A stretch of 64,000 bases of DNA from Atriophallophorus winterbourni. Its lineage: Eukaryota; Platyhelminthes; Trematoda; Plagiorchiida; Microphallidae. The stretch's first letter is position 1. Every line of letters starts with the position of its first letter. The notes under the pieces were generated by a model. The model ran no database searches and had not been told where the DNA came from. It saw nothing but the letters and a program-made list of their open reading frames with translations. The stretch is taken from contig JACCGJ010015339.1 in assembly GCA_013407085.1 (NCBI GenBank), positions 53,594 through 117,593 of the forward strand. The letters are read 5' to 3'. Both the position numbers and the translations under genes were made by a program. Positions 23,985-36,129 of this stretch are shown piece after piece.

Positions 23985-24403
23985 TCTTTTTCGGATGATA
24001 TTAAAATTTGGACTCGGATGATATCAACTGCGGACTGTGTACAGCTGTAAATGGATTTGGGAAACGTGTCAAATATGGCGGATAAGAACATCAAACATAC
24101 GGAAAAGTAAGATGATCCACCTAGGCAAGCACGTTCCTTGGACAAATCGATCGGGAACTGAAAACTTGATATGCAATTGGTTGAAAAAATATCTTGCATT
24201 CTGGATTAGTGGGAACGGAAGATCACGGTTCACGGTCAGAATACATATGGACAGGCCAACCGATTGGTAAGTATCTTTCGAAAAATATTTGAAAGATTCT
24301 CACTGGTAACGTTACCAACGATAACTAACGTCTACATTCGCCTACCATGGCGTATGCGATAGAGGTCTGGGCTTCTTGGCTGAGAAAAGATATTGCTCTC
24401 TTT
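23985..24403 (+). mobile_element. Old CR1 ORF2 fragment that received the younger CR1
   Basis: The frame around 24,037-24,270 (SKMIHLGKHVPW, NRSGTENL) and the following YIRLPW-like stretch match the region after the reverse transcriptase palm. The right-arm copy (51,311-50,785, minus) is more readable: GIFRRIFERFSLV, WLRKDIVIFDKIYH. The left copy is cut at 24,403 by the full-length CR1 and resumes at 29,223. Confidence 0.75.
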
Positions 24404-24823
24404 CTATACAGTCTATACAGTCTATTCGTGCCGTGCGGTCGCATTATTTTGAGCTCCTGATAATCAGGATATACTGTTTTTACACGTACACGTACGTGGA
24501 CATATTATACCGTGTTGGACTCCTCTCGAAGTCAGCTTTCTGGATATACCACCCTCGTAGCGGTATTCGATAATACGAGCAAATTCGGATTTATCGTGAT
24601 TTTCCCATATTGGATCTACGCGTGCAACTCTGTTAATACGCTTCAAGTCCTCAAAGGGAAACGATCTTATTCTTCGCCGTCGACTGGTTATATATTCAAC
24701 GTCGTGAGAGCAACTACCGAAGCGCATCGCTGGAATCAATTCTGACTTTGTTCTTATTATTGAGCAACGCTTTTCGTCGCGCTCACCATATTCATCATCG
24801 ATCGCTCGACGGAACCACTGCCT

Positions 24824-26179
24824 GTGCACACACAACTGAACAGTACTGCACACAACCTTGACCGGATGACCCCGAAAAGGATACAAAGCGCACCGGGATG
24901 CATGTGCACGGTTTGCCGAAAGTCGGTAAGTCCTAAGGCGAGGTCTGTCACGTGTTACGCCTGTTTGTTGAAAGTGCATGCGAAATGTGACAAATCGCTG
25001 ACTTCGGATTTAGTATCGATTATTAATGGAGATGACTATCCTGGTGTCTGTTATGTTTGTCTGCTTTGCAAGGCCAAATCAACACCGTCAGCCTCGGCGG
25101 CGAAAACCCCTGAATATGATATTGAGACCCGTCTAAATGGAATGGAATCCAGTTTAAAAAAACTGAATGAACTGATAATAAAAGTCATAAAGGCACCGTC
25201 GTTACCCGACTTAGAGGTTCCTGCCGAAGAGCCGGTAGATAATACATCATACTCGAGCAGGCCAACATTTGCCCAGATAACCGCGCATATGGCGACTAAA
25301 ACGGGGAAGCGTTCGTTGGGATCAGTGACTCCTCGACATAACGGAACCGAGAAAGGACTCAAAAAATCCACTACTAAAATGACTGAGTCAAATTATAAAA
25401 TAAAGTCCGCGGGTGTAAACCTAAGCGTTATATGTACAAACGTGACCGAATCGCAGGAAACGCTGTTTGAAGCTAAGCAAAAACATGACTTAGCTGAGTG
25501 GTTTAAAGTCCGCAGTCAGATGAGATTGGCCGCGGTTACACCCTCATCAATAGTTCGATTAAATCGCCACCTGAATTCTCCTCATACGGATGATCCTCGC
25601 CTTTTAAGAATAACGCTGCAATCTGCGGAGGACGTGAAAAACGTACTCTTAAATGCTTACATTCTTAAAGGTGTTCCAGAGACTAAATGTCGTATACATG
25701 CAGACCTACCATTGTCGGAGCGAAAGTCGTCGCAGAAATCTCGTGAAGAACGTAATCCAAGAAGTATTGTAATTCTTGGTGTTCCAGAAGATGCTGCTGA
25801 CGTACCTTCTCAAGAAACGTCTGGGCACGACCACAAACAGTGAAAATATCTAGCCGAAACAATTGGTATTAAAAATACCGTACTTGTGTATGCTTTCAGG
25901 ATACCGCGATCTGCCAACTATAAAGGGCAAGGTCCTAGCCCTTTAAAGCTAACCTTCTTCACAACCGAAATGACTGATACTATCAAAAGTGAATGGAAAG
26001 CTAATAGAAAAAACCTACCCCCAAACGTAAAGTTAAGCTTGCCCAGGATCAAAACCGAAATTCAGCAAACGGATAGTACTGATCAACCTACGCCAAATGT
26101 CACAGTTCAATTGGAACCTCATGCGCCACTTCAAAAAAACGTGAGCATTCCGACTCTGACAGAGTCGGACCCCCAATAA
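24824..26179 (+). pseudogene. CR1 ORF1: PHD-finger and nucleic-acid-binding protein, one nonsense codon
   Basis: ORF1 proteins of CR1 elements bind the element RNA. Near the N-terminus lies a PHD-like zinc finger: CTVC, CYAC, HAKC and CYVCLLC give a C4HC3 spacing (residues about 26-83). A leucine-rich, probably coiled-coil segment follows (ETRLNGMESSLKKLNELIIK), then the conserved domain shared by the other copies here (LSVICTNVTESQ, DDPRLLRITL, VILGVPEDA). A TGA at 25,841-25,843 stops the frame after HDHKQ; the other copies have tryptophan at this place (KQWRY). The frame continues in register to 26,179, ending at TAA. The upstream ATG at 24,824 or the one at 24,866 may be the start. Confidence 0.88.
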
Positions 26180-26190
26180 CCTCTCGTGAT

Positions 26191-29083
26191 ATGAACACTA
26201 CAAACTTTATTGATTGTTTATATACAAACACACAATGTCTCTATAGCAAACTGCTGAACCAAACAGCTTACACCCCGTCATTACTCATAAAAAACACAAT
26301 TAAGTGCATCTATACGAACGCAAACAGCCTGATCAATAAGCTGCACGAACTCTCCGAGATTTGTGATGAAACGAACCCAGACATAGTTGCCATAACAAAA
26401 ACGTGGTTCACTACCTCGTTTTCTGATCTAGAACTCTCTTTACCAAGCATGACTTTATTTCGACGTGACCGTTTGAGTGATGGCGGGGGAGCAGCACTCT
26501 ACTGCAAACAATCATTTATTTGCAGAGTTATGAATGACCAAAATCTGGATATACCCGACACGCTTTGGTGTTCTATAACTCTTACTTCTGGTGACCAGTG
26601 CGTTATTGGAGTGATTTACCGTTCTCCAACCGCGAACCTCGACCTGAACAACAAACTGATTACTGCTTTGCAATATGTAACAACGCGATATAACACTCCA
26701 ATTTTGATAATGGGAGACTTCAACCTTCCTCAGCTATGTAACCGTGATGATCATCCACCAGAGACATTTGAACACGAACTTCGAGCAGTCTTGGATTACA
26801 CACCCCTCTATAACCACGTTAAAGGATTTACTCGTATGAGGGGAGCTGACAGGCCGTCTACCTTGGACTTGATACTTACATCTGATCCTACCGCTGTAGA
26901 AACTTTCATCTATAAACCGCCGATCGGACGGAGCGACCACGTTGTCCTAGAATTCTACTACGTTTGTAGTGTTAGGCGCAAATTTGACGGAATGAAATGC
27001 TTCAGAAAGGTAAACTACCGTACCCTTTGTGCAGAGCTTCAAAGCATTAGTCTCATACAGTTGGATTATTCCGATTCAGACAGTCATTGGCGCTCTCTCC
27101 TACAACACCTGAAACTTATATTAGAGAAACATTCAAACCTCGTCCCGAAGAAAAATCCTCGGCTTAACAAATTTAAGCTACGTAGCAGTACCAAAAAGTG
27201 GATGAAACAAAGGGCAGTAGCGTGGGAGTTTCACAAGGCTACCAACACAGCTGATTCTTGGGCACAATTTACACGACTGAGAAACAAAGTTATCAGATTA
27301 ATTCGAGATGATAAACAAGAGTTCCAATCGCAATTGATTACTCAGATGCACCAGAATCCGAAGCTCTTGTATAGACTTGTAAACGATAGAACAAATATTA
27401 AACCAGGAGTCTTTGCCCTGAAAACTTCGTCCGGCTTCACAGAATCCGTTGAACAGACCGCTGATTTGTTAGCAGACTTTTATGCTGGAGTATTTGCACC
27501 GAAATCCGCAGAGCACGAACAGGAACCAAGCATTCGATATGATCGTCCCACTCTGAGTGAAATAATAATTACTCCGATGGTGGTTGCGCAGCACCTAAGA
27601 AAGTTAAACGCAAAGAAATCTCCGGGACCAGACGAAATTTCACCGAAGCTCCTCAAAAGCTGTCATGCGCAGCTCTCGGGACCTTTATCTCGTCTGTTTA
27701 GCGAATTGCTCCAAGTCGGAATGGTACCAATTGATTGGAAGCTGGGATTAATTACACCAATTTACAAAAAGTGGATGCCGTTCTGAAGTAAAAAATTACA
27801 GGCCTGTGACATTGCTGTCTTCGGTTTCGAAGGTTTTTGAGCGCATAATCACTGCAGAAGTAGTGCGCCACCTGGAATCGAACGGACTCTTGATAATTGC
27901 CCAGCACGGATTTCGCAGAAACCGCTCTTGTCTAACTAATTTGCTGACATATTTGGACGACTGGACAAGTGTAGTGGACGCCGGAGGCAGTATTCATGCA
28001 TGCTACTTAGACATTTCTAAAGCTTTTGACAGAGTTGATCACAACTTACTGCTGAACAAGCTAAAGAAACACGGTATTGCTGGAGGACTGTATGACTTGC
28101 TGCGAGACTATCTCATCAAAAGACATATACGGGTTCGAGTTGACGGTATACTATCGAAGAAAATCGACGTCACTAGCGGTGTTCCACAGGGATCCGTGCT
28201 CGGACCGATACTGTTTCTGATCTATATGAATGACCTGCCAACACCACGCGGCAGTAAGATGGTTCTGTTCGCAGATGACATAAAAATATGGAAAAAAATC
28301 AGCACTGCCGAGGATTTCAGTGTGCTTCAAAGTGACTTGGATGCTGTGCAAATGTGGTTATCCGAAAATAACCTACCGCTAAACATGCAGAAGTCTCAAA
28401 TCATGCACATTGGTCGTGTGCTAAGCTTTTCTCATTCATACAAGCTTGGTAACAATATCCTGGAGTACACCAAACAAGAAAAAGACCTGGGTGTCTGGAT
28501 TTGCGGTAGCCTGAAAAATGGTCTACAATGCGAAGCCGTTTACAAACGCGCGTCTCGGATGCTCGGTGTGTTAAGGCGGATATTCGGACGTTTTTCCCAG
28601 AAATGTTTTTCTCTGATGATGAACACGTACATACACCCGCTTACTGATTACGCTTCACAAGCCTGGACTCCATGGCTTCAAAAAGACATTTCACTATTGG
28701 ATCGCATACACCACAGAGCCTCAGAGTTTGTCATTGGGCTCGAAAACCTACCATTCGCTGACCGGCTAAGTAAACTGAAGCTGACGACGTTTGCACAAAG
28801 GAGACTGCGAGCCGACCTCCTCCTCACATTCAAAATCCTTAACAGTGTTTCCCACCCTTTGGATATACTATTTAACCGACGAACATCCAGCAACAACCGC
28901 GGTCACAACTGCAAGTTGGGAATACCCCACTCCAATCAGAACTGTCGCAGGTATTTTTATTCTGTGCGTATTTGTTTCGCTTGGAATTCCCTGCCAGCCG
29001 ATTTGGTAAGCTCAAACACTTTTTCTATATTTAAATTAAAACTAGACGATTTCCTGAGAGCCAATGCCCCGAACTATTTATAA
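26191..29083 (+). pseudogene. CR1 ORF2: APE-type endonuclease and reverse transcriptase, one frameshift
   Basis: The endonuclease spans about residues 40-265: CIYTNANSL, PDIVAITKTWF, GGGAALY, VIYRSP, ILIMGDFNLP and GRSDHVVLEF. The catalytic glutamate of the usual ITETW motif is lysine here (AAA at 26,398-26,400). Reverse transcriptase follows: [55 protein letters not shown] with the intact catalytic FADD, then LPLNMQKSQIM and the C-terminal domain ending at 29,083. Between 27,766 and 27,775 the frame shifts (loss of 2 nt or gain of 1) just before the fingers-palm segment, so no full protein can be made. The rest is remarkably open, so the element was active recently. Confidence 0.93.
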
Positions 29084-29222
29084 TCTATCGTTACCAGAAT
29101 TATTTTGATTTTGACATTTTTCTACACACATATACACTTGTACCTATAGTTCAACTGCATGGTTATTGTAAAGTAATTGCTTTTTCAACCATAAAATCTT
29201 GAATCTTGAATCTTGAATCTTG

Positions 29223-30370
29223 ATAAAATATATCACAGATCCACAAAGTGAGCGATGCATTTCCGCAATTGTCTGCACACCAGAAGATTGCGTCTCCTGG
29301 GTCTATAGGACTTTACCGAAAGGAAAAATAGCGCGTGATATTCTTCTTATCTGCCAAATTGTCTCTACCTAATGACATCCATTAAATCCCTGATTAAAGG
29401 GTTGTGGTGTGAAATAAAGAAGAATCACAAGTTCCCAAATTGCTCTTCAGTGCCACTTTTTGCGAGCATGCCATTTTTCTTTTGAATTACCTACTTCAGA
29501 ATGTGCTGAACCCTTCTTGCCTGGCGATATTTCAAGCGATATTAGAGTATTATATGCAAACAAACATCGTTCGTCAACTAGAAAAAATAATAGCAGGTGA
29601 CAGTTTTACAGGACGATATTATGTGGCGTCAGATCGGGAGCTTCCTTTGAAGATAGGTCTAATCACGCCAGAATTAAATATTTTGGCAATATTCACTTAA
29701 AAATTGAATAGTTAAACAGTATAAAAAACGGTTCACAAAGCTGTCGATGTCAGAAACTGTTCAAATACGGTGTGGTGCAATCCACACCTGGGTAGTTGTT
29801 TACATTCAGTGTGAGCAATTGACCTGTATATTCTCACTTTAGGGACACTGCCCAAATTTCTTTCGTTTTCAGATGTCGCACGATTTCTGCGGTTAATATT
29901 TAATTAAAATCGTTTGATAACGAAAACAGCAATGTCACCGGCCTGTAATTTTCAACTTGAGAACAGAATCCACTTTTCTAAATGGATATTATTTGTCCCA
30001 GTTTCCAGTCTTTCAATACCACACCCGATTGGAGCAAATTATCAAACATGCAGGATAGAGGTTCATATAGCTACACGTAACAGGTTATGAGCAGATTTGG
30101 AGTTATCTCGTCTGGCTCAGGAGATTTTCTTCGTTTAATTTTCGTAAGTGCTGCGCTACAACCATCTCAGTAATCAATACTTCACGCAAGGTCGATCAGT
30201 CAAGTCGCATGATCGGTTCCTCGTTAGGCTCCGTGGATTTCGGCGCAAAACATCCGGCTTAAAATTCTGCTAACAGGTCAGCGGTCTGATTAATGGATTC
30301 TGTTAAGCCGAACGAAGTTCTGAGTGGAAACGTTTCTAACCGAGAAACATAAAGCGGCTATACAATCGGG
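29223..30370 (-). mobile_element. Old CR1 fragments, unit 1
   Basis: First comes the plus-strand remainder of the older CR1 split at 24,403 (29,223-29,390, frame DKIYHRSTK). On the minus strand follow two reverse transcriptase fragments: 29,700-29,440 (GVIRPIFKG, RPVKLSPAII) and about 30,360-29,880 (RTSFGLTES, RLDRSTL, VVAQHLRKLN). All are riddled with stops. The same array appears at 33,951-35,090 in unit 2 and, inverted, at 47,700-50,934. Confidence 0.75.
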
Positions 30371-30489
30371 AACATTTGATGTATAATCCCTCTGTATTTC
30401 TAAATAAGGCGTTTAAAAACCAAAGTAAGGATACTACTTATAAGTCGTTGTGCAATTTTTCTAATGTTTGACTTGTATAGCCTAACTGG

Positions 30490-31080
30490 GTTCCTCGCGC
30501 ACATGGTGACATTGTTCAATCCGATGTGCATGCACCTACCATTGAGTGAGGATAAACCAAGGGGCTTGAGTTAATTATCATTATTCACATGCATTTCGGT
30601 CACACAAATCAAGACCGAGTTCATGAAGCTTGCTCTCTTTATGTATGAAATTTTGATCATGTTCCTCGTGGCTCGAAATTATGGAGAAATTTTAAAATGG
30701 ATCTTTTGGTCCACAAAGTCTCTAAAGTGTGAAAGACGTGGGGTTTTTTAATTAAAGTTTCAGTTAATTTTGCCGTTCCATTCATTTGAATCTGGGCGTG
30801 GATGAACTTGCCATGTGCTAAAGTTGTACAGATTCTCATGGCATTCTTCGACCTCAAATTCACTGGCACTAAGCAACCAGGTCGTTTATATGAGGTTAAC
30901 TCTATTGTTGTATTGTTATACTATGGGGTCGCTAAATGTGGAACTTAAGGACAATTTATTCAACCTCACGTTTTTAACTCGAGGAATAAAATATCCTAAA
31001 TTTACAAATTTAAAAAGTGACATTGAAAGAGGAAAAATCACCAAGTCTCCATTGACTATGAGCTAATTTCAATCAAAGAA
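30490..31080 (+). other. Conserved non-LINE segment present in three copies
   Basis: An open frame at 30,815-31,066 (MLKLYRFSWHSS, SLNVELKDNLFN) recurs at 35,537-35,776 and, inverted, at 47,295-47,110. Conservation follows from block duplication and extends outside the frame. I see no splice sites or family motif; treat it as undefined. Confidence 0.35.
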
Positions 31081-31419
31081 ATTAATATTATGTTGCCCAA
31101 CCCGAATAGTCATTTTCAACCTTACGATAAGGAAATCGGCCGGTGTTAATGAGAGCTTTGCTCGAATTTCAAAAACGTTTGCAACCGAAGGGATTATTCT
31201 TTTCGGGTGGCCGTCCTCAAGCTTAATCTCAAACAGCGATTTTCACATGAAACATTTGAAGAAACTTTCACTTGTTGAAATCGCAGCTTAATAAATCTGA
31301 TTCATGGATATTGATATTATCTAGCTAAACGATAAAGCATCACTTAGCTTCAGTCTTCTGTTGCTGTTGTTGTTGGCCTCCTTCGGTCGATGTCTCTGAG
31401 GATGTACATCAAAATCGCA

Positions 31420-32260
31420 TGAATTTTTAGGTTCCACAGCTTTTCAAATGACTAATCAGTCTGATGCGGGAGTAAAAATTTCTCCCGCAGCGCTTTCTAT
31501 GATAGACAGAACTCGGTCGTTGGGCGTCAGTTGCACGCCGACGGCGTGATCTGCATTCAGCAGCAAAAAGGTGCATCTGCTATTTTCCAGCTTGCAGACG
31601 ACGCTTTACACAATGCGTCAAATTTTGAGCGGTTAATTGCAAAATCTTCCAAACTCGCCTGGTCAAGTTCTGTCTCTACAAACGTCGACGTCCAGATTTC
31701 AACTGACCATATAGTAGATCTTCCGCAATAAGACCATGTTTAATTCTGTATGCATAACAAAGCTAAATGAGGCGCGCTTTTGTAGTCTGGTGAACATGAT
31801 TTGTAGTTCAGATTTTTAAAAAGATCAGTATTAGTCTCTTTGTCTATTCACGATATGTTCACAATACTATGGATGCTTTGTAGATGGAATGCATTTAGCT
31901 TCAATTCTTGTCTTGCCAGGGTATTCCACGTCCACTGCCGTACAGTAAATCATATACTACGCACGCGCCATCATCGTTGCCTTTACAGTCAATTTGTGGT
32001 TAACCAAAACACGATAGTACAATCGAGACAAAATGACTGCTTCTATGCCAATCCGCTTATCAATCATCGGGTCTAGCAAGAGGTTATCCGTAATGGTTGA
32101 ACCAATATAATTGAAATGATGTACTGGTTCGCGCTGACAGATTGCAGCAGTGATTATGGGAAGTGATAAAATCACTTGACCACCGGCTTTGGTCTTGCTA
32201 ATAGTGATTGTTGGACCAACGTTTTTGCATTGGGAAGAGGAACAGTCCATTAACAACTGG
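31420..32260 (-). mobile_element. C-terminal part of a second LINE type, unit 1
   Basis: On the minus strand, 32,256-31,957 encodes FNYIGSTITDNL, DKRIGIEA and VNHKLTVKA, the conserved segment after the palm of RTE/I-like LINEs. Further on (about 31,700-31,430) lies an arginine-rich tail with a degraded zinc-finger-like end (SRRRRATDAQRP). The paralogues at 36,343-36,149 and 46,489-46,683 keep this end better (AFSSRIGLINHSKSC). The clade is uncertain. Confidence 0.65.
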
Positions 32261-32689
32261 AAGTGTTCTTTTTATTAAACATTAAATGCGGCACACAGCA
32301 GGTACGGAGTAGCACATGCCGTGCACTGGTTTATGCCTAAGCCGTTTTAGATTGAAAAGGATGCCATCACCCCGCTTGCGCAAGTAAACAACTTCTGTTC
32401 CCGTCCTGAAAGCGTGCTTCAGAAGCAGAGCAAAGAAAATGCCGAAGAGCGTGAGTTAAAAAACACACCCTTGTAAGTCGCCTCGGCGACTTTCAAAGCC
32501 TTCTGAACGGCAACTGGTAAAATGGACTGAGCACCTTGTGATTTGGTTTTCTATCTTTGTGTTAAACGAATTTGGAAATTCAATTTTTTATAACGTCTGC
32601 ACATGAAAATTACAAACCGGGCCTACTCGACGGAATTCTCATGATAACTTCCAGATTCACTGATGGAATTTTAATTTCGAGCAACTATA

Positions 32690-33440
32690 ATTTACATAAT
32701 CTGCAGAGCTGAACGATTTACCCAGACACATCCCCGAACGCGCATTCACTGAGGTGATAGACGATATTCCTCTTTATATTCACATTCAATGTAATATCGG
32801 CACCGCTGACGGGATGTGCTTTCACTCGTAGATCTCGTTCTGACAAGCGAGGAACACGACATTGATAACGTTGCGTACGAAGATCTACTGGGTCTAACTC
32901 ATCACGTCATCATCTATTTTGACTATACGTTTGAACATGCAAAAACAAACGATGCCCATAAAACAGTTAGACAGATCAACACTCTGGCTTTGTGTGATAC
33001 GCTTAAAACGCGATTAACTACCAACCGGAAGCCAGCAATGTACATGTGTTTTATATCGCTAAGAATGCGAATTCGAAAAGAAATTTGTATTCAATGCATG
33101 TTGTGCTCCCAGGAATTGATATCACGCATGATGGAGCTCAACTTCTAAATACTTTATCGTATGGATTAACTCTTTCAGTATAGAACAAAATGATGCTCTG
33201 CCTCAATTTTATGTTAAAGTATTTAGTACGTTAACGATTAGATCGACTAAATAATGAATTTCAGCAACTGTGCCGCAGCTGACCGAAATTTGAACAATTC
33301 ATCAAATATAATGCAACAATCATGTCGAATGAATCCTAAGAATTAACTTGGAACGGAAGGAATTTGTATAAAACATTCTGAAATCCTGTGACCAAAAGCT
33401 ACGTGAATCATTCACTAAATTGTAAAATCCTTCTCTGACC
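32690..33440 (+). mobile_element. CR1 endonuclease-to-fingers fragment, unit 1
   Basis: The frame 32,816-33,148 encodes LVDLVLTSEEHDIDNVAYED and a decayed SDH region (LTHHVIIYFDY), then KTVRQINTLALCDTLK. Around 33,370-33,430 fragments of the fingers domain (ILKSCDQKLRESFTKL) are still readable. It is a dead fragment lying between the second LINE type and the membrane-protein remnant. Confidence 0.75.
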
Positions 33441-33655
33441 GAAGGAGTGGTTCCAATAAAGTAGTAACTGGGGTAATTTCAACGACCTACAATTGTTATT
33501 CACATTTATTTCAAACAACTCACGTTAGAAATAAGACATATCTAAATCGCTCAAAACCTATCACTGACGCGCTATTGACAATGGGTGTTATAGTGTTGCC
33601 ATCCTCCTTCTACCTCAGGGAAAACGCTGCAGTGCAGTCTACCGACGCCGAATTT
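33430..33655 (+). pseudogene. Truncated remnant of a membrane-protein 3' exon, unit 1
   Basis: An open frame reads VVTGVISTTYNC, TYLNRSKPITDALLTMGVIV and LPSSFYLRENAAVQSTDAE, then is cut at the tandem duplication junction and continues into CR1 sequence. The more complete versions are at 38,218-38,638 and 44,030-44,520. Confidence 0.55.
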
Positions 33656-36129
33656 AACAGCCGATCTTTACAGTTATTTTATTCTGTGGTATTTGTTTCG
33701 CTTGAATTCCTGCCGCCGATTTGGTAAGCTCAAACACTTTTTCTATATTTAAATTAAAACTAGACGATTTCCTGAGAGCCAATCCAAATTATGCCCCGAA
33801 CTATTTATAATCTATCGTTACCAGAATTATTTTGATTATTGACATTTTTCTACACACATATACACTTGTACCTATAGTTAAACTGCATGGCTATTGTAAA
33901 GTAATTGCTTTTTCAACCATAAAATCTTGAATCTTGAATCTTGAATCTTGATAAAATATATCACAGATCCACAAAGTGAGCGATGCATTTCCGCAATTGT
34001 CTGCACACCAGAAGATTGCGACTCCTTGGTCTATAGGACTTTACCGAAAGGAAAAATAGCGCGTGATATTCTTCTTATCTGCCAAATTGTCTCTACCTAA
34101 TGACATCCATTAAATCACCTGATTAAAGGGTTGTGGTGTGAAATAAAGAAGATGTTCCCAAATTGTTCTTCAGTGCCACTTTTTGCGAGCATGCCATTTT
34201 TCTTTTGAATTACCTACTTCAGAATGTGCTGAACCCTTCTTGCCTGGCGATATTTCAAGCGATATTAGAGTATTATATGCAAACAAACATCGTTCGTCAA
34301 CTAGAAAAAATAATAGCAGGTGACAGTTTTACAGGACGATATTATGTGGCGTCAGATCGGGAGCTTCCTTTGAAGATAGGTCTAATCACGCCAGAATTAA
34401 ATATTTTGGCAATATTCACTTAAAAATTGAATAGCTAAACAGTATAAAAAACGGTTCACAAAGCTGTCGATGTCAGAAACTGTTCAAATACGGTGTGGTG
34501 CAATCCACACCTGGGTAGTTGTTTACATTCAGTGTGAGCAATTGACCTGTATATTCTCACTTTAGGGACACTGCCCAAATTTCTTTCGTTTTCAGATGTC
34601 GCACGATTTCTGCGGTTAATATTTAATTAAAATCGTTTGATAACGAAAACAGCAATGTCACCGGCCTGTAATTTTCAACTTGAGAACAGAATCCACTTTT
34701 CTAAATGGATATTATTTGTCCCAGTTTCCAGTCTTTCAATACCACACCCGATTGGAGGAAATTATCAAACATGCAGGATAGAAATTCATATAGCTGCACG
34801 TAACAGGTTATGAACAGATTTGCAGTTATCTCGTCTGGCACAGGAGTTTTTTTCGTTTAATTTTCGTAAGTGCTGCGCTACAACCATCGAAGAAATCAAC
34901 ACTTTACTCAAGTTCGATCAGTCAAGTCGCATGATCGGTTGCTCGTTAGGCTCCGTGGATTTCGGCGCAAAACATCCGGCTTAAAATTCTGCTAACAGGT
35001 CAGCGGTCTGATTAATGGACTCTGGTAAGCCGGACGAAGTTCTGAGTGGAAATATTTCTAACCGAGAAACATAAAGCGGCTAAAAAATCGGGAACATTTG
35101 ATGTATAATCCCTCTGTATTTCTAAATAAGGCGTTTAAAAACCAAAGTAAGGTTACTACTTATAAGTCGCTGTGCAATTTTTCTAATGTTTGACTTGTAT
35201 ACCCTAACTGGGTTCCTCGCACACATGGTGACATTGTTCAATCCGATGTGCACGCACCTACCATTGAGTGAGGATAAACCAAGGGGCTTGAGTTAATTAT
35301 CATCAGTTACATGCATTTCGGTCACACAAATCAAGGCCGAGTCCATGCAGCTTGCTCTCTTTATGTATGAAATTTTGATCATGTTCCTCGTGGCTCGAAA
35401 TTATGGAGAAATTTTAAAATGGATCTTTTGGTCTACAAAGTCCCTAAAGTGTGAAAGACGTGGGGTTTTTTAATTAAAGTTTCAGTTAATTTTGCCGTTC
35501 TATTCATTTGAATCTGGGCGTGGATGAACTTGCCATGTGCTAAAGTTGTACAGATTCTCATGGCATTCTTCGACCTCAAATTCATTGGCACTAAGCAACC
35601 AGGTCGTTCATATGAGGTTAACTCTATTGTTGTATTGTTATACTATGGAGTCCCTAAATGTGGAATTTGAGGACAATTTATTTAACCTCACGTTTTTAAC
35701 TCGAGGAATAAAATATCCTAAATTTACAAATGAAAGTGTGACCTTGAAAGAGGAAAAATCACCAAGTCTCCATTGACTTCGAGCTAATTTCAATCAAAGA
35801 AATCAATATTATGTTGCTTAACCCGAATAATCATATTCAACATTACGACGAAGAAATCGTCCGGTGGTAATGAGAGCTTTGCTGGAATTCCAAAAACTCT
35901 TGCAACAGAAGGGAATATTCTTTCCGGGAGGTCGTCCTCAGGCTCAATTTTAAACAGCGATTTTCACATGAAACATTTGAAGAAGCTTTCACTTGTTGAA
36001 ATCGCAGCTTAATAATTCTGATTCATGGATATGAATATTATCTAGCTGAACATTTAAGCATTACTTAGATTTAGTCTTCTCTTGCTGTACTTGTTGGCCT
36101 CCTTCGGTCGATGACGTCTATGCATGTAC

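Larger units (their letters stand above)
19390..24403 (+). repeat. Left inner arm of a large inverted duplication
   Basis: The plus strand here aligns with the minus strand of 50,935-57,570. Checked anchors, left against right: 19,429-19,600 with 57,380-57,560; 19,890-20,080 with 55,540-55,720; 20,455-20,560 with 54,990-55,100; 21,530-21,560 with 54,010-54,050; 23,300-23,510 with 51,975-52,175; 24,037-24,270 with 51,069-51,310. Identity is moderate, so the duplication is old. No intact gene is visible in either arm. Confidence 0.9.
24404..29222 (+). mobile_element. Near-full-length CR1-type LINE
   Basis: This is the best-preserved element in the window, about 4.8 kb. It has a 5' leader of about 420 bp, ORF1 (24,824-26,179), ORF2 starting 11 bp after the ORF1 stop (26,191-29,083), a short 3' UTR and a tail of four aatcttg units (29,195-29,222). 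The ends were fixed by comparing the right palindrome arm, which has the uninterrupted target (tattgttatcttt next to gataaaat, junction at 50,934/50,935). Any target-site duplication is at most 3-4 bp, as usual for CR1. One nonsense codon and one frameshift disable it. Confidence 0.92.
28948..33655 (+). repeat. Tandem duplication, unit 1 (unit 2 at 33,676-38,366)
   Basis: The sequence from 28,948 (the last about 270 bp of the CR1 with its aatcttg tail) to 33,655 is repeated directly from 33,676 to 38,366 with high identity. The join (33,655-33,676) puts a coding-like segment next to CR1 ORF2 sequence in mid-frame, so the duplication did not follow element ends. Unit 2 continues beyond the break point into sequence that unit 1 lacks. 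Confidence 0.94.
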
